NCBI RefSeq assembly: GCF_000953135.1
Contig: NZ_LN614827.1
Span: 4,015,501-4,079,500 of the forward strand
Direction: 5' to 3'
Origin: Legionella fallonii LLAP-10
Lineage (GTDB): Bacteria > Pseudomonadota > Gammaproteobacteria > Legionellales > Legionellaceae
Length of the DNA stretch: 64,000 bases
A program made the translations under genes and the position numbers. Positions 15,795 through 24,944 of this stretch are shown here, one piece after another (the stretch's first letter is position 1; each line of letters begins with the position of its first letter). The notes under the pieces were generated by a model. That model saw only the letters and a program-made list of their open reading frames with translations, was not told where the DNA came from and searched no databases.

Positions 15795-16870
15795 CTGTCT
15801 GAATTTACGAATTGCTTGTCACTAATGTTTTTGACCCGCAAACCAATAGAATAAACACTCACCGCTATTGCCCTTTCAATAGCATGAGCCAGAGTACCAT
15901 CAACCTGTCCAGCTTCCGCCTCAAAATCATCTGCATTTAAATTTAAAGAGAGCAAAGGCTCTAATGCTGAAACTCTTGCCATAAACATAGTGCCAGCAGC
16001 AAATTTTAACTCCAATAGCTCTCTCGCTGAAACACCTAAACGATGAGACAAGCTAAGAAGATGATGCATATTGTTTCCAAGATGTAAAGTTACTGGTAAA
16101 AGATGATTCTCCGGAACTAGTAGACCTAATTTAGAATCCGCTTGAAATAGCTTTAGCCCTTCCTCTACAGCCGTCTTTTTTAACAGCTTATTATATAAAT
16201 CCTGCCGCCAACGATGTCCATCCGATCGATGCAAAGATTTTTTAGTGTGTACTTTAATAATTAGACCATAACCATCTAATTTTACCCGTTTCATGATCTG
16301 CAAAAAGGGCAAAACATCTCTGCCGTGGTTATTGGTTTTTTCCAAGTAAAAATCAAATCCGCTCTCTTCCAAAATACTCCGAACTACACGCTCATTGGGG
16401 CTTGAAACATACAATTTGAAAGTCACATTATCGATGCGCCGTAGAAATTGAATTATTTCTAGCAATATGTCCTCATAAAAAGCGTGAATCACAATAGCAA
16501 ATCTATCTTCATTGACGGGACAGGCCGCTGCCTCGGCAAGAGAAGCTTGATTTAAAGCCATTCTTGTTGCATCAAGCCATGCAAACCCATACTTAGTTTC
16601 TAAGTCTAAAGGAGAATCCTCTGTCTCTTGTTCTCGTAAATTAACGAACATTGGCATTACAACCGCAGACTCGGGGTTGTAATTTCTTATGTCATTACCT
16701 TTAGTAAATAAGTAAGATTGTTCTAGCGCTAAAAGCTGCTGTTGGACATCATTTTTTTTATTGAATATTCGTTTTATTCTACCCAATACTTTCTGTATCA
16801 ACGCATTCATCTCCATGTTTTCTATGCCGCATTCAAGGCTTGGCAAGCTCATTTCATACCAGAGCATCAT
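15791..16870 (-). CDS. Rhamnan synthesis F (RgpF)-family protein
   Basis: A cytosolic protein of up to 359 residues with the RgpF pattern: IVIHAFYEDILLEIIQFL near residue 125, FKLYVSSPNERV, NNHGRDVLPFL and KVHTKKS, then FAAGTMFMARVSALEPL and DGTLAHAIERA. RgpF proteins take part in assembly of rhamnose-containing polysaccharides and are glycosyltransferase-like. It opens the polysaccharide island and lies divergent from wzm. A related domain forms the C-terminus of the protein at 21131-23650. The start is uncertain: the ATGs at 16870, 16852, 16816 and 16810 all lack good ribosome sites. Confidence 0.8.
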   Translation of the reverse strand: MMLWYEMSLPSLECGIENMEMNALIQKVLGRIKRIFNKKNDVQQQLLALEQSYLFTKGNDIRNYNPESAVVMPMFVNLREQETEDSPLDLETKYGFAWLDATRMALNQASLAEAAACPVNEDRFAIVIHAFYEDILLEIIQFLRRIDNVTFKLYVSSPNERVVRSILEESGFDFYLEKTNNHGRDVLPFLQIMKRVKLDGYGLIIKVHTKKSLHRSDGHRWRQDLYNKLLKKTAVEEGLKLFQADSKLGLLVPENHLLPVTLHLGNNMHHLLSLSHRLGVSARELLELKFAAGTMFMARVSALEPLLSLNLNADDFEAEAGQVDGTLAHAIERAIAVSVYSIGLRVKNISDKQFVNSDS

Positions 16871-17088
16871 TCAAAATTATTAATTGAAAACCTTCAGTTT
16901 TTATAGCCGTGGCGATACAAGGAGTATGCAATATACACCCATTAAAGAATAGTCCTGTAGCATATAAAATCTTCGAATAGTAAGAAACAACCAATAGATA
17001 ATACTGATTAAGATTCTCTGGTATTTAGATAATGTGTCGTTGTATAGTACCGCATGATCATATGAATCTTAAGGAATAAAGGAATAAC

Positions 17089-17910
17089 ATGGGCAGTAGT
17101 CTATCAAAAAATCATCCTATGCAAATGTTTTTAATGCTAGGACGCCATCGTGATCTCATTTGGCAACTGATTAAGCGCGATGTATTAATGAAATACCGTG
17201 GTTCTTTTGGGGGCCTATTGTGGTTATTGCTAGTCCCGTTGCTAATGCTAAGCCTTTATACGCTAGTTTTTGGTGTATTCATGCATATCCAGTGGCCCGG
17301 TGTGACTAATAACTTAATGTATTCTTTAATCATATACATTGGCCTAATCCTCTTGAATTTTTTTTCTGAATGTTTGAGCAGATCTCCCACTACAATAGTC
17401 AATAATGCCAACTTTGTGAAAAAAGTAGTGTTCCCTGTAGAAATTTATCCATGGATAATTGTAGGTTCAGCCCTATTCCATGCCATTATAAATACATTAA
17501 TATTAGCCGTATTTTGTTTAGTACTACTAGGAAAAATTCACATCACTATGCTGCTACTTCCTCTGCTATTTTTACCTTTAATTTTAATCACTCTTGGCAT
17601 GAGCTGGTTTCTTTGTTCCGCAGGGGTCTATGTAAGAGATATCGCTCATATGATGGTTTTTACCATGCAAATTATTATGTATCTTTCTCCAGTTTTTTAT
17701 TCATTAAGCATGTTACCTGAGGTATTTCAAAAAATTCTGCTTATTAATCCACTAACATTTGTAATTGAACAAGCAAGAAGCCTCATCCTTTTTGGGAACT
17801 TACCACAATGGACAGGTCTTGGAATTTATTTCATAGCTAGTATTATTATTGCTTATTTAGGATTTATTGGATTCCAGAAAACAAAAGATGGGTTTGCGGA
17901 CGTTTTATAA
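17089..17910 (+). CDS. wzm: O-antigen/polysaccharide ABC exporter permease Wzm
   Basis: A 273-residue ABC-2-type inner-membrane permease with about six hydrophobic segments. RHRDLIWQLIKRDVLMKYRGS near residues 19-39 is the usual N-terminal region of Wzm/TagG proteins. It exports undecaprenyl-linked polysaccharide with a Wzt ATPase. AAAGGAATAAC precedes the ATG. It is alone on the plus strand; the only wzt in the window is 1.5 kb downstream on the opposite strand, an unusual arrangement. Confidence 0.88.
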   Translation: MGSSLSKNHPMQMFLMLGRHRDLIWQLIKRDVLMKYRGSFGGLLWLLLVPLLMLSLYTLVFGVFMHIQWPGVTNNLMYSLIIYIGLILLNFFSECLSRSPTTIVNNANFVKKVVFPVEIYPWIIVGSALFHAIINTLILAVFCLVLLGKIHITMLLLPLLFLPLILITLGMSWFLCSAGVYVRDIAHMMVFTMQIIMYLSPVFYSLSMLPEVFQKILLINPLTFVIEQARSLILFGNLPQWTGLGIYFIASIIIAYLGFIGFQKTKDGFADVL

Positions 17911-17979
17911 AAACGCTAATTAACTCAAGATTTCTTAAATTGACTGTTAAAATATTAGTAAACCAAAAGGCTAGATCTA

Positions 17980-18008
17980 ATGCCCATTACTTAATTAGCA
18001 ATAGGCAT
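17980..18008. terminator. Hairpin between convergent wzm and methyltransferase genes
   Basis: Arms 17980-17991 and 17997-18008 pair over 12 positions with two mismatches around a 5-base loop. Its place between two convergent stops fits a bidirectional terminator, but no strong T run follows. Confidence 0.4.
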
Positions 18009-18054
18009 TGAATTATGTATTAATCGCTTCTCTTTTCCATTTTTTGCATAGAAT

Positions 18055-19401
18055 TTATGCCTGCTGTTCAAAATGAAATAAAGGATTAATCCCTTTTTTT
18101 CGCACTTTAGGATTTGCCTTTAAATAATTCTTTGTGGAGAAATTAGGCCCTGGATCTCGTTGCTCTAAGGCACCAAACTGAACATAATGTACAACGGGAT
18201 TTATTCCAGATTCTTTCACATCAGGATACTGAGCCAAATACCAACTCGCATCAAAATAAGTACTCTTGCTGCAAATTCTAATTTCTTTTCTACTTAATAT
18301 TTTTTTCCTTATCCAAGTAATAGCTGACTTTGAAGATTGCTCTTGAAAATCATGGCTCTCATTGTTTTGCTGAAACACATGCTGCTCTTTACCTTCGATA
18401 AGAATCTTCAGGTATTTTATCTGTCTATCTTTATCAAGAATCATATTCTCTAGATTTTCTATATGCTTGTCTTTGTGACGAGTAGTATTCTCTAGATTTT
18501 CTATATGCTTGTCTTTGTGAAGGGTAGAATGCTCTAAATTCTCTATATGCTTGTCTTTGTGAAGGGTAGAATGCTCCAAATTCTCTATATGTCTATTTTT
18601 TTCTGTTAACATTTGATGAAAAAGCTGTGACGTCGAATTAAGTGAATCTCTAATACCTCCATTAATATAGATACTATTATGAACGGTCATGTGCTCTACA
18701 TCTGATAAAATAGAAATTAGATAAAATGCCCTTGATAAGCCTTTTGAACTCTCAACATAATCTTGGCCTCTAGATTCAAATAGTATAGGCAACTCAGCTG
18801 TATCACCTTCTCCGACCAATACAGACCCAACCAAAGTACGTTGGTTAAGCAGACTCATATATTTGAAATATTTTCTACATAAACCAGTAAATTCTATTTT
18901 AGTTAGTTCATTAACATGATAAGGATTTGCAGGAATGCCAATTGCTGAATAAATATCACTGTTAGGGGTACTAATGATTAATTGCCCATCTGGACGCAAA
19001 ACACGCTTTACTTCTTGCATGAATAAATCATGTTCGTAAAAATGCTCTAGCGTTTCAAAAGAAACGACTACATCCACAGACTGGTCATCAAGAGGTATTT
19101 TGCACACATCCCCCATAAGATATCTGAGGTTTGGATAAGTATGAACCATTTGTGCATGTGATACGGCTTCGGCGCATATATCAACACCAACGACTGAAGC
19201 GGCTACCTGAGCAAGAATAGCAGAACCATATCCTTCGCCGGAGGCAATATCTAAAACATCTTTGCCTCTACAATAAGATCTCGCAAAAAAATATCTATGA
19301 TAATGCTCTATTTCTGTTTCAATGTCATGCCCTTCGGTAAAACGCTCGCCTGTGTAAGACAATACAGGATTAGGTAGTTCTTTTTTAAAAATTTCACCCA
19401 T
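18055..19401 (-). CDS. SAM methyltransferase with 14-residue repeat spacer and C-terminal YPDV modules (possible O-antigen chain terminator)
   Basis: A 448-residue three-part protein. Residues ~15-235 are a class I methyltransferase (VLDIASGEGYGSA at 49-61, VVVSFETLEHFYEHD near 111-125, VLRPDGQLIIS). Residues 271-326 are four 14-residue repeats of HIENLEHSTLHKDK type, the first two identical, predicted helical. Residues ~380-445 hold two FDxxWYLxxYPDV-xxGxNPxxHY modules. It lies 13 bases after wzt on the same strand. WbdD of ABC-exported O antigens also pairs a methyltransferase with a coiled-coil chain-length ruler, so this is a candidate terminator/ruler; no kinase domain is seen. Domain calls are firm, the role is inferred. 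Confidence 0.75.
   Translation of the reverse strand: MGEIFKKELPNPVLSYTGERFTEGHDIETEIEHYHRYFFARSYCRGKDVLDIASGEGYGSAILAQVAASVVGVDICAEAVSHAQMVHTYPNLRYLMGDVCKIPLDDQSVDVVVSFETLEHFYEHDLFMQEVKRVLRPDGQLIISTPNSDIYSAIGIPANPYHVNELTKIEFTGLCRKYFKYMSLLNQRTLVGSVLVGEGDTAELPILFESRGQDYVESSKGLSRAFYLISILSDVEHMTVHNSIYINGGIRDSLNSTSQLFHQMLTEKNRHIENLEHSTLHKDKHIENLEHSTLHKDKHIENLENTTRHKDKHIENLENMILDKDRQIKYLKILIEGKEQHVFQQNNESHDFQEQSSKSAITWIRKKILSRKEIRICSKSTYFDASWYLAQYPDVKESGINPVVHYVQFGALEQRDPGPNFSTKNYLKANPKVRKKGINPLFHFEQQA
18424..18591 (-). repeat. 42-bp in-frame tandem repeat, four units
   Basis: Four 42-base units encode residues 271-326 of the methyltransferase gene. Three share an 18-base core starting at 18461, 18503 and 18545, and a fourth, diverged, starts near 18587. 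The period is a multiple of three, so gain or loss of a unit keeps the frame and changes only the length of the helical spacer. Confidence 0.85.
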
Positions 19402-19414
19402 TGCTTATCATCCT

Positions 19415-20767
19415 TTAACTTACATATGAAGTATCTATTTCTTCCAAAACATTTAATTTTATTTCTTGCATTGGAATTCCTACAAGACCAGATGAAACGC
19501 TGCTGGACTCTGATTTAAAAAATAGAGCATCGTGTATCCAATGATGCTGTTCATGTGTTTCTTGAGAACCACTCGCTATAGCAACATTAATGCTGTATTC
19601 GCCACAAGGCAATAGCGGCATATAAAAAACAAAATCAGCGTGAATAATACTATTTTGAGCACAAACTACTGTCTCTGAACTATAAGTGAGAAATGTATTA
19701 TCGCCAAATAGCGTTTGCCCTAGACGATCTTTAATATAAAAACCAATAATAGGAGAATGAAGATCTTGGTTTGCTTTCGCAGTGATATGAAGCGTCACTT
19801 TTTCGCCACCAACAATCCAAGCCAATGACTCCCCCTTTTGATTAAGCAGGCGAACATCATAAATTTGAGCCCCCCCTTTTCCAAAAGATGCTGCATCTGG
19901 GTCAAACTTGAAAACACGCAAATCATTGCGCAGGTTAGACTGATTTATATAAACTAAACGTTGATCTATAAAAGTATGAATATCATCTAGGGCTTTTGTT
20001 TTAAATTCAATGGAGTTACTTTTGCCCTGTTGTACTTCATAAAAAGCCTCAAGATATTGATCACAAACCTCTTTGGGAGAACCTTCTTGAACGATGCTTC
20101 CTTTTTCAATCCAAATAGCACGATTACATAAATTTCTGACACTAGCCGTATCATGACTAACAAAAAGCACAGTCCCCTTCTGCATAAATTGACGTAAAAA
20201 CCGCATACATTTTTGCGTAAAAAATGCATCGCCCACTGCGAGCGCTTCATCAATTACGATTATATCTGCATCAACATGGGCTATTACAGCAAAAGCTAAA
20301 CGAACCATCATACCACTGGAATAAGTTTTCACCGGTTGTTCAATAAAATCTCCAATATCTGCAAAATCACAGATATCCTGATAGCGATTGTCAATCTCCT
20401 TTTTGCTTAAACCATATATTGTGCCATTCATGTACACATTTTCACGGCCGGTAAACTCAGGATTAAATCCTGAACCTAATTCTAATAAGGCGGCAATACG
20501 CCCCTTTGTTTTGATAGTACCCTGTGTTGGCGTTAATGTACCACAAATCATTTGTAATAAAGTTGATTTACCACTCCCATTGCGACCAATAATGCCAATG
20601 GTTTCTCCCTTTCTTACATCAAAAGATACATCATTCAATGCCCAAAATTCACGATAATATTTTTTACGACTACGCATTAGAACCTGTAACATGCGCTCAT
20701 GCGGCTTTTCATAAATGTGGTAGCACTTACCTATATTTCTTACCTGAATCACCGTTTCAGGAGACAT
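19415..20767 (-). CDS. wzt: O-antigen/polysaccharide ABC exporter ATPase Wzt with C-terminal glycan-binding domain
   Basis: A 450-residue ATPase that powers export of lipid-linked polysaccharide with Wzm. Walker A GRNGSGKST is at 61-69, the signature YSSGM at 149-153 and Walker B DIIVIDEA at 168-175. Residues ~265-440 form an extra beta-rich C-terminal domain of the kind that in O8/O9a-type Wzt recognises a terminal modification of the glycan. The methyltransferase gene follows after 13 bases, which fits export coupled to chain termination. It is on the opposite strand from wzm. Confidence 0.9.
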   Translation of the reverse strand: MSPETVIQVRNIGKCYHIYEKPHERMLQVLMRSRKKYYREFWALNDVSFDVRKGETIGIIGRNGSGKSTLLQMICGTLTPTQGTIKTKGRIAALLELGSGFNPEFTGRENVYMNGTIYGLSKKEIDNRYQDICDFADIGDFIEQPVKTYSSGMMVRLAFAVIAHVDADIIVIDEALAVGDAFFTQKCMRFLRQFMQKGTVLFVSHDTASVRNLCNRAIWIEKGSIVQEGSPKEVCDQYLEAFYEVQQGKSNSIEFKTKALDDIHTFIDQRLVYINQSNLRNDLRVFKFDPDAASFGKGGAQIYDVRLLNQKGESLAWIVGGEKVTLHITAKANQDLHSPIIGFYIKDRLGQTLFGDNTFLTYSSETVVCAQNSIIHADFVFYMPLLPCGEYSINVAIASGSQETHEQHHWIHDALFFKSESSSVSSGLVGIPMQEIKLNVLEEIDTSYVS

Positions 20768-21130
20768 ACATCAATCCTTTTTTAATTTTTTATTTTAAGA
20801 AGATCACAAAAAACAGTCATTTTATTAATATGAGGAGCATATATCCCAAGTACGGGTTTTGTAAATAACTATAATTCATCAAGATAAGAATTGTATTAAT
20901 TATGTTAATACGCTAATGCACTCAACGATTATCATTTATAGTAAAAACGTTAACTTCTTATTTTAATAAAACAGGGGCTAATTACTGTTTTTTTGTTGCA
21001 ATTCATGATAAAAAAGCATTGCTAGAAGGCTAAGCAATTAGATCTTACGCTTCTACTCCTGGAATTTCGGGGCGTGTTCTAAGTAATTTTATCGATCTCT
21101 GGATTTCAGGGCATGTGTATAAGGAAGTAA
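20768..21130. other. Divergent intergenic region
   Basis: This 363-base AT-rich spacer between wzt (minus) and a glycosyltransferase (plus) has no gene. An imperfect direct repeat of about 25 bases occurs at 21059-21084 and 21099-21123, centred on CTGGAATTTCGGGGC and CTGGATTTCAGGGC, just before the plus-strand gene. It could be a regulator site or a small duplication. Promoters for both neighbours are expected here. Confidence 0.4.
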
Positions 21131-23650
21131 ATGAAGAGAAAAATTAAAAAAGCCATCAAGGGTTTTTCAAATTTTATTACAATTCCATCTAGGATTATTG
21201 TATCAAAAAAGATAATTTCCCCAAACGAAAGCACTAAGATCTTGTCGTCCCCTTCTATCTTGTCGTCCCCTTCGTTCCTAAGTTTATTGCCCAAGAGCCT
21301 ATGTGCCCCACACGATTTTGATAAGGATTATTATTTAAAATCTTATCCAGACGTCGCAGCAGCCAATATAGATCCTTACTATCACTTTATACACTTCGGA
21401 AAAGCTGAGGGTAGAAAAGGAAGTCCTTATAATCTGCGTAAGGAAATAACCCCACATTGTAACACTAAAGAAACGGTGCTGCTAATAAGTCATGACGCGT
21501 CTAGAACTGGAGCGCCAATACTTGCTCTTAATATTGCACATGAATTAAAAAAACAATTTAATGTAATTGTGTTGCTTTTAAATGGCGGCTGTATTACTCC
21601 TTTTTTTGAACAAGCCTGTAATAGTATAATCAGTATTAATAGAGAGATACTTCCTGATAGCGTTTTTATAGACAATTTAATAAACGATGTGATTCATCGA
21701 TATAACATTAAATACTCCATTGTTAACTCAATTGAATCCTTCTGGGTATTACAACCGTTAGCTAAGCGTTTTATTCCAACAGTACTATTAATTCACGAAT
21801 TTGCGGCATATACACGGCCTCGTAATAAGTTTTTAGAGTCATTCTTATGGGCTGGAACTATAGTTTTCCCTTCCAAAGTTGTTCAAGAAAATGCCATTAA
21901 TAGTCACACTGAAAACGCTATTTCTTTAACCCACACGATATCTCAAGGCAAGTCTAATATCCCCGGAGAGTTTGATACCTTTGAGAAGAAAAAGCATGAA
22001 GCCAATATTAAATTTATTACTCCGGATAATAAACATAGCCATCAATCCAAACCATTTCTAGTTTTAGGCGCAGGTTCAGTTCATTATAGAAAAGGGGTTG
22101 ACCTGTTTATAGCGACCGCTGCAGAACTAAAACGCTCTTACCCACAATATAATATTAAAATGCTATGGGTTGGTGCAGGATATAATCCGGAACAAGATGT
22201 TTCTTATTCATGTTATCTTGCAGAACAAATAGGACGTTCTAATTTAGCAGATAGTTTTGAACTAATTGATGAAGTACCCAATTTAGAAGAACTCTATGAA
22301 CAAGCGGATATATTTTATTTATCTTCTCGTTTAGATCCTCTGCCCAATGTTGTTATTGATGTAATGATGCTTGGTAAGCCCATTATTTGTTTTGATAAAG
22401 GCACTGGAGCTGCCGAAATTCTAGCAAAAGATTCATGCACAGCAGAATGTATTATTCCTCATTTAAGTGTCTCTGAATCCACAAAAAAAATTGTTCACTT
22501 CTATGAGTCGGCTGAATATTATTCTTTAGTTTCATCCAAAATTAAAGCATTAGCGCAAAACCACTTCGACATGAGTAATTATGTGACTAATTTAGTCTGT
22601 TTCTTTGATAATCAAGCAAAACTTGCCAAACAAGAAGAATTGGATTGTCTCACGTTAAAAAGCTCCGATGATTTTAACGAGAATTACTTTTTCAAACCGG
22701 GCACTAATAGGCAAGATGCCATTCGTAGATATGTAAGATCGTGGCACAGTAAAGTCAATTTATTAAGGAAACCAGCACCTGGATTTAATCAAGCAATTTA
22801 TGATCTTCATCACCATTCACGAGAAAAAAACATTGAGCCGTTTGCCGATTATATTCGCTCAGGAAAGCCAGAAGGTCCTTGGCAAGAAAAAATGCTCATA
22901 CCCAAAAAGAGCATTACTCTAAATGAAAAAAAATCACGATGTGCTATTCATATCCATGTCTTTTATACGGATATCTTGCAAGAGCTCATGGATCGCATCC
23001 AAATCAATAAATCAGTTTTTGACATATATGTTAGTACAAGTATGCAATTATTCAGCGAAGTATCCCATATACTATCATGTTACCAGCATATTAATTCTAA
23101 AATTCATGTTGTTCCCAATAGAGGTAGAGATATAGGTCCATTATTGACAGAGTTTAATAATGAATTACAACAATACGACGTAATAGGCCATTTTCATACT
23201 AAAAAAAGCTTGGATTTAAAAAATGCTCAGTTCGCACGCACTTGGTTTCTTTTTCTTGTTGAAAACTTATTAGGTGGACAGTACCGAATGGCGGACCAAA
23301 TTATCAATGAATTTAAAAATAACTCAGAACTAGGATTGGTTTTTGCTGACGACCCGTATTTGTTAGATTGGGGAAAAAATAGAGCTTTTGCTAATGAGTT
23401 AGCAGAGCAAATGAAAATTTCTAATTTGCCCGAACAGCATTTTAACTTTCCAATAGGAACTATGTTTTGGGCCAGACCTGAAGCAATTAAGCCCCTATTT
23501 GAATTACACTACTCATGGGAGATGTACCCTGAAGAACCATTACCGTATGATGGGTCAATGTTACATGCCATAGAAAGACTAATCCCCGTTGTTGTAGCTA
23601 GTCAGGGATTTAAACGGGTACTTACCCATATACCTGGAATAACACGCTAA
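21131..23650 (+). CDS. Large multidomain glycosyltransferase: YPDV module, GT4 domain, RgpF-like domain
   Basis: An 839-residue cytosolic protein. Residues ~62-100 carry a FDKDYYLKSYPDV-xx-HFGKAEGR module. Residues ~112-480 are a family 4 glycosyltransferase, with SRTGAPILALNIA near the start, GAGSVHYRKGVDLFI and the donor-site region SSRLDPLPNVVIDVM. A degenerate second module lies near 545-585 (IRSGKPEGPW). Residues ~600-835 are RgpF-like (FYTDILQELMDRI, VPNRGRDIGPLL, HTKKS, DGSMLHAIERL). AAGGAAGTAA precedes the ATG. It probably builds a rhamnose-containing glycan, which is an inference. It starts a plus-strand pair with the epimerase gene 22 bases after its stop. Confidence 0.82.
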   Translation: MKRKIKKAIKGFSNFITIPSRIIVSKKIISPNESTKILSSPSILSSPSFLSLLPKSLCAPHDFDKDYYLKSYPDVAAANIDPYYHFIHFGKAEGRKGSPYNLRKEITPHCNTKETVLLISHDASRTGAPILALNIAHELKKQFNVIVLLLNGGCITPFFEQACNSIISINREILPDSVFIDNLINDVIHRYNIKYSIVNSIESFWVLQPLAKRFIPTVLLIHEFAAYTRPRNKFLESFLWAGTIVFPSKVVQENAINSHTENAISLTHTISQGKSNIPGEFDTFEKKKHEANIKFITPDNKHSHQSKPFLVLGAGSVHYRKGVDLFIATAAELKRSYPQYNIKMLWVGAGYNPEQDVSYSCYLAEQIGRSNLADSFELIDEVPNLEELYEQADIFYLSSRLDPLPNVVIDVMMLGKPIICFDKGTGAAEILAKDSCTAECIIPHLSVSESTKKIVHFYESAEYYSLVSSKIKALAQNHFDMSNYVTNLVCFFDNQAKLAKQEELDCLTLKSSDDFNENYFFKPGTNRQDAIRRYVRSWHSKVNLLRKPAPGFNQAIYDLHHHSREKNIEPFADYIRSGKPEGPWQEKMLIPKKSITLNEKKSRCAIHIHVFYTDILQELMDRIQINKSVFDIYVSTSMQLFSEVSHILSCYQHINSKIHVVPNRGRDIGPLLTEFNNELQQYDVIGHFHTKKSLDLKNAQFARTWFLFLVENLLGGQYRMADQIINEFKNNSELGLVFADDPYLLDWGKNRAFANELAEQMKISNLPEQHFNFPIGTMFWARPEAIKPLFELHYSWEMYPEEPLPYDGSMLHAIERLIPVVVASQGFKRVLTHIPGITR
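21239..21274 (+). repeat. 18-bp in-frame tandem repeat, two units
   Basis: Two adjacent 18-base units differ only at the last base and encode ILSSPS twice (residues 37-48) in the low-complexity N-terminal part of the glycosyltransferase. This is a recent in-frame duplication. Confidence 0.85.
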
Positions 23651-23672
23651 AATGAAAAGTTGATTTTAATTT

Positions 23673-24623
23673 ATGAACATATCTGATCTCAAAGTTTTAG
23701 TATTGGGTGGCAATGGCTTTATAGGCTCTCATTTAGTGGATGCACTAATTGCCCAAGGTTGTACAATAAAAATATTTGATCAAGCACACCCTATTTCACC
23801 AAATTATATTAATTCAAAGCATATTCAATACATACAAGGTGATTTTACCAGCGAGCGAGATATTGCTAATGCCTTGGAGGGGTGTGATGTATGTTTTCAT
23901 CTGATCTCCACCGTTTTACCCAAGACATCGAATTTAGATCCTATTTTTGATATAGAAACAAACTTAACTGGATCTGTCCGTTTGTTAAATCAGGCAGTAA
24001 AGGCGGGTATAAAAAAGATCATTTTTCTTTCCTCTGGTGGGACGGTTTATGGTACTCCATTGCATATTCCAATCGATGAACATCATCCAACCAACCCCAT
24101 CTGTTCTTATGGTATTACAAAACTTGCAATTGAAAAATACTTGAGTTTGTATCAGCAACTGTATGGACTCAATTATACCGTGATGCGATTATCTAATCCA
24201 TTCGGAGAAAGACAGCGTACTTGCTCTACTCAAGGTGCGGTAGCTGTTTTTTTAGGTAAAACTTTGCGTAAAGAAATCATTGAAATTTGGGGGGATGGCT
24301 CAGTTATTAGAGATTATATACATATATCCGATGTTATAAGTGCAATGATAAAATCCATCACCTATGAAGGAAAGGAGCGTGTATTTAATATCGGTTCTGG
24401 GCATGGAATTAGCCTGAATAAAGTACTTAATGAAATTGAAAATGTTACCGAAATCAAAGTGAACCGAAAATATACCGAAGGCAGAACATTTGATGTACCA
24501 ACCAGCATTCTCTCCATAGATCGCGCGGTACAAGAATTACACTGGATGCCCGCACTAACATTTACACAAGGACTTATACGCATGGTGGATTGGATTAAAG
24601 AAATACAACCCTGTCCATTATAA
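23673..24623 (+). CDS. NAD-dependent nucleotide-sugar epimerase/dehydratase
   Basis: A 316-residue extended SDR of the UDP-glucose 4-epimerase class. The NAD motif GGNGFIGS is at 12-19, SSGGTVYG comes near 121-128 and the catalytic YGITK near 147-151. It probably interconverts a nucleotide sugar, such as a UDP-hexose or UDP-N-acetylhexosamine, for the surface glycan made here. The exact substrate cannot be read. It lies 22 bases after the multidomain glycosyltransferase and is followed by a strong hairpin. Confidence 0.85.
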   Translation: MNISDLKVLVLGGNGFIGSHLVDALIAQGCTIKIFDQAHPISPNYINSKHIQYIQGDFTSERDIANALEGCDVCFHLISTVLPKTSNLDPIFDIETNLTGSVRLLNQAVKAGIKKIIFLSSGGTVYGTPLHIPIDEHHPTNPICSYGITKLAIEKYLSLYQQLYGLNYTVMRLSNPFGERQRTCSTQGAVAVFLGKTLRKEIIEIWGDGSVIRDYIHISDVISAMIKSITYEGKERVFNIGSGHGISLNKVLNEIENVTEIKVNRKYTEGRTFDVPTSILSIDRAVQELHWMPALTFTQGLIRMVDWIKEIQPCPL

Positions 24624-24944
24624 GCATGATAACTTGATTGGTAATAATTCTAGATCCATTAGACTTCTTTCGCAACTCTACTGTCTCGGTGAGTTGCGAA
24701 AGAAATCTATTGTAATGCTTGGTTCGATGAACAAAGATTAATCGTTTAACTCACATCGTCGTATGCGACATCGCTCGTACGGTGGTGCAGGGGTTCGGAG
24801 CCGTGAGGCTCCTCTCCTATCCGATCCTACAGATACAGACCTTTACATAGGCTACACATAGTATATATATTTTTATGAGTCTGTTGATGATTAAGTTGAC
24901 AACAATTAAAAACTTAATTTTTACAGGATGTCCCATCTAAAGAC
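24624..24944. other. Intergenic region with hairpins, no gene
   Basis: This 321-base stretch between convergent genes has the terminator-like hairpin at 24665-24704, a compact GGAGCC-gtga-GGCTCC hairpin near 24798-24813 and a GTCG-tatg-CGAC hairpin near 24757-24768. The middle is richer in G and C than its surroundings and may be a remnant of a repeat element. No coding frame is credible. Confidence 0.45.
24665..24704 (+). terminator. 14-bp perfect hairpin after the epimerase gene
   Basis: Arms 24665-24678 (TTCTTTCGCAACTC) and 24691-24704 are perfect inverted repeats around a 12-base loop, 42 bases after the epimerase stop. This is the expected position for a terminator, although the T tract is weak. 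Confidence 0.6.

Noticed and set aside
18424..18591. 42-bp repeats considered as a CRISPR array
   Set aside because: The units are adjacent with no variable spacers, are in frame inside a coding gene and encode a helical 14-residue repeat.
24720..24830. Possible tRNA or small RNA in the GC-richer spacer
   Set aside because: The short hairpins do not fold into a cloverleaf and no conserved T-loop sequence (GGTTCRANYCC) was found in the right place.
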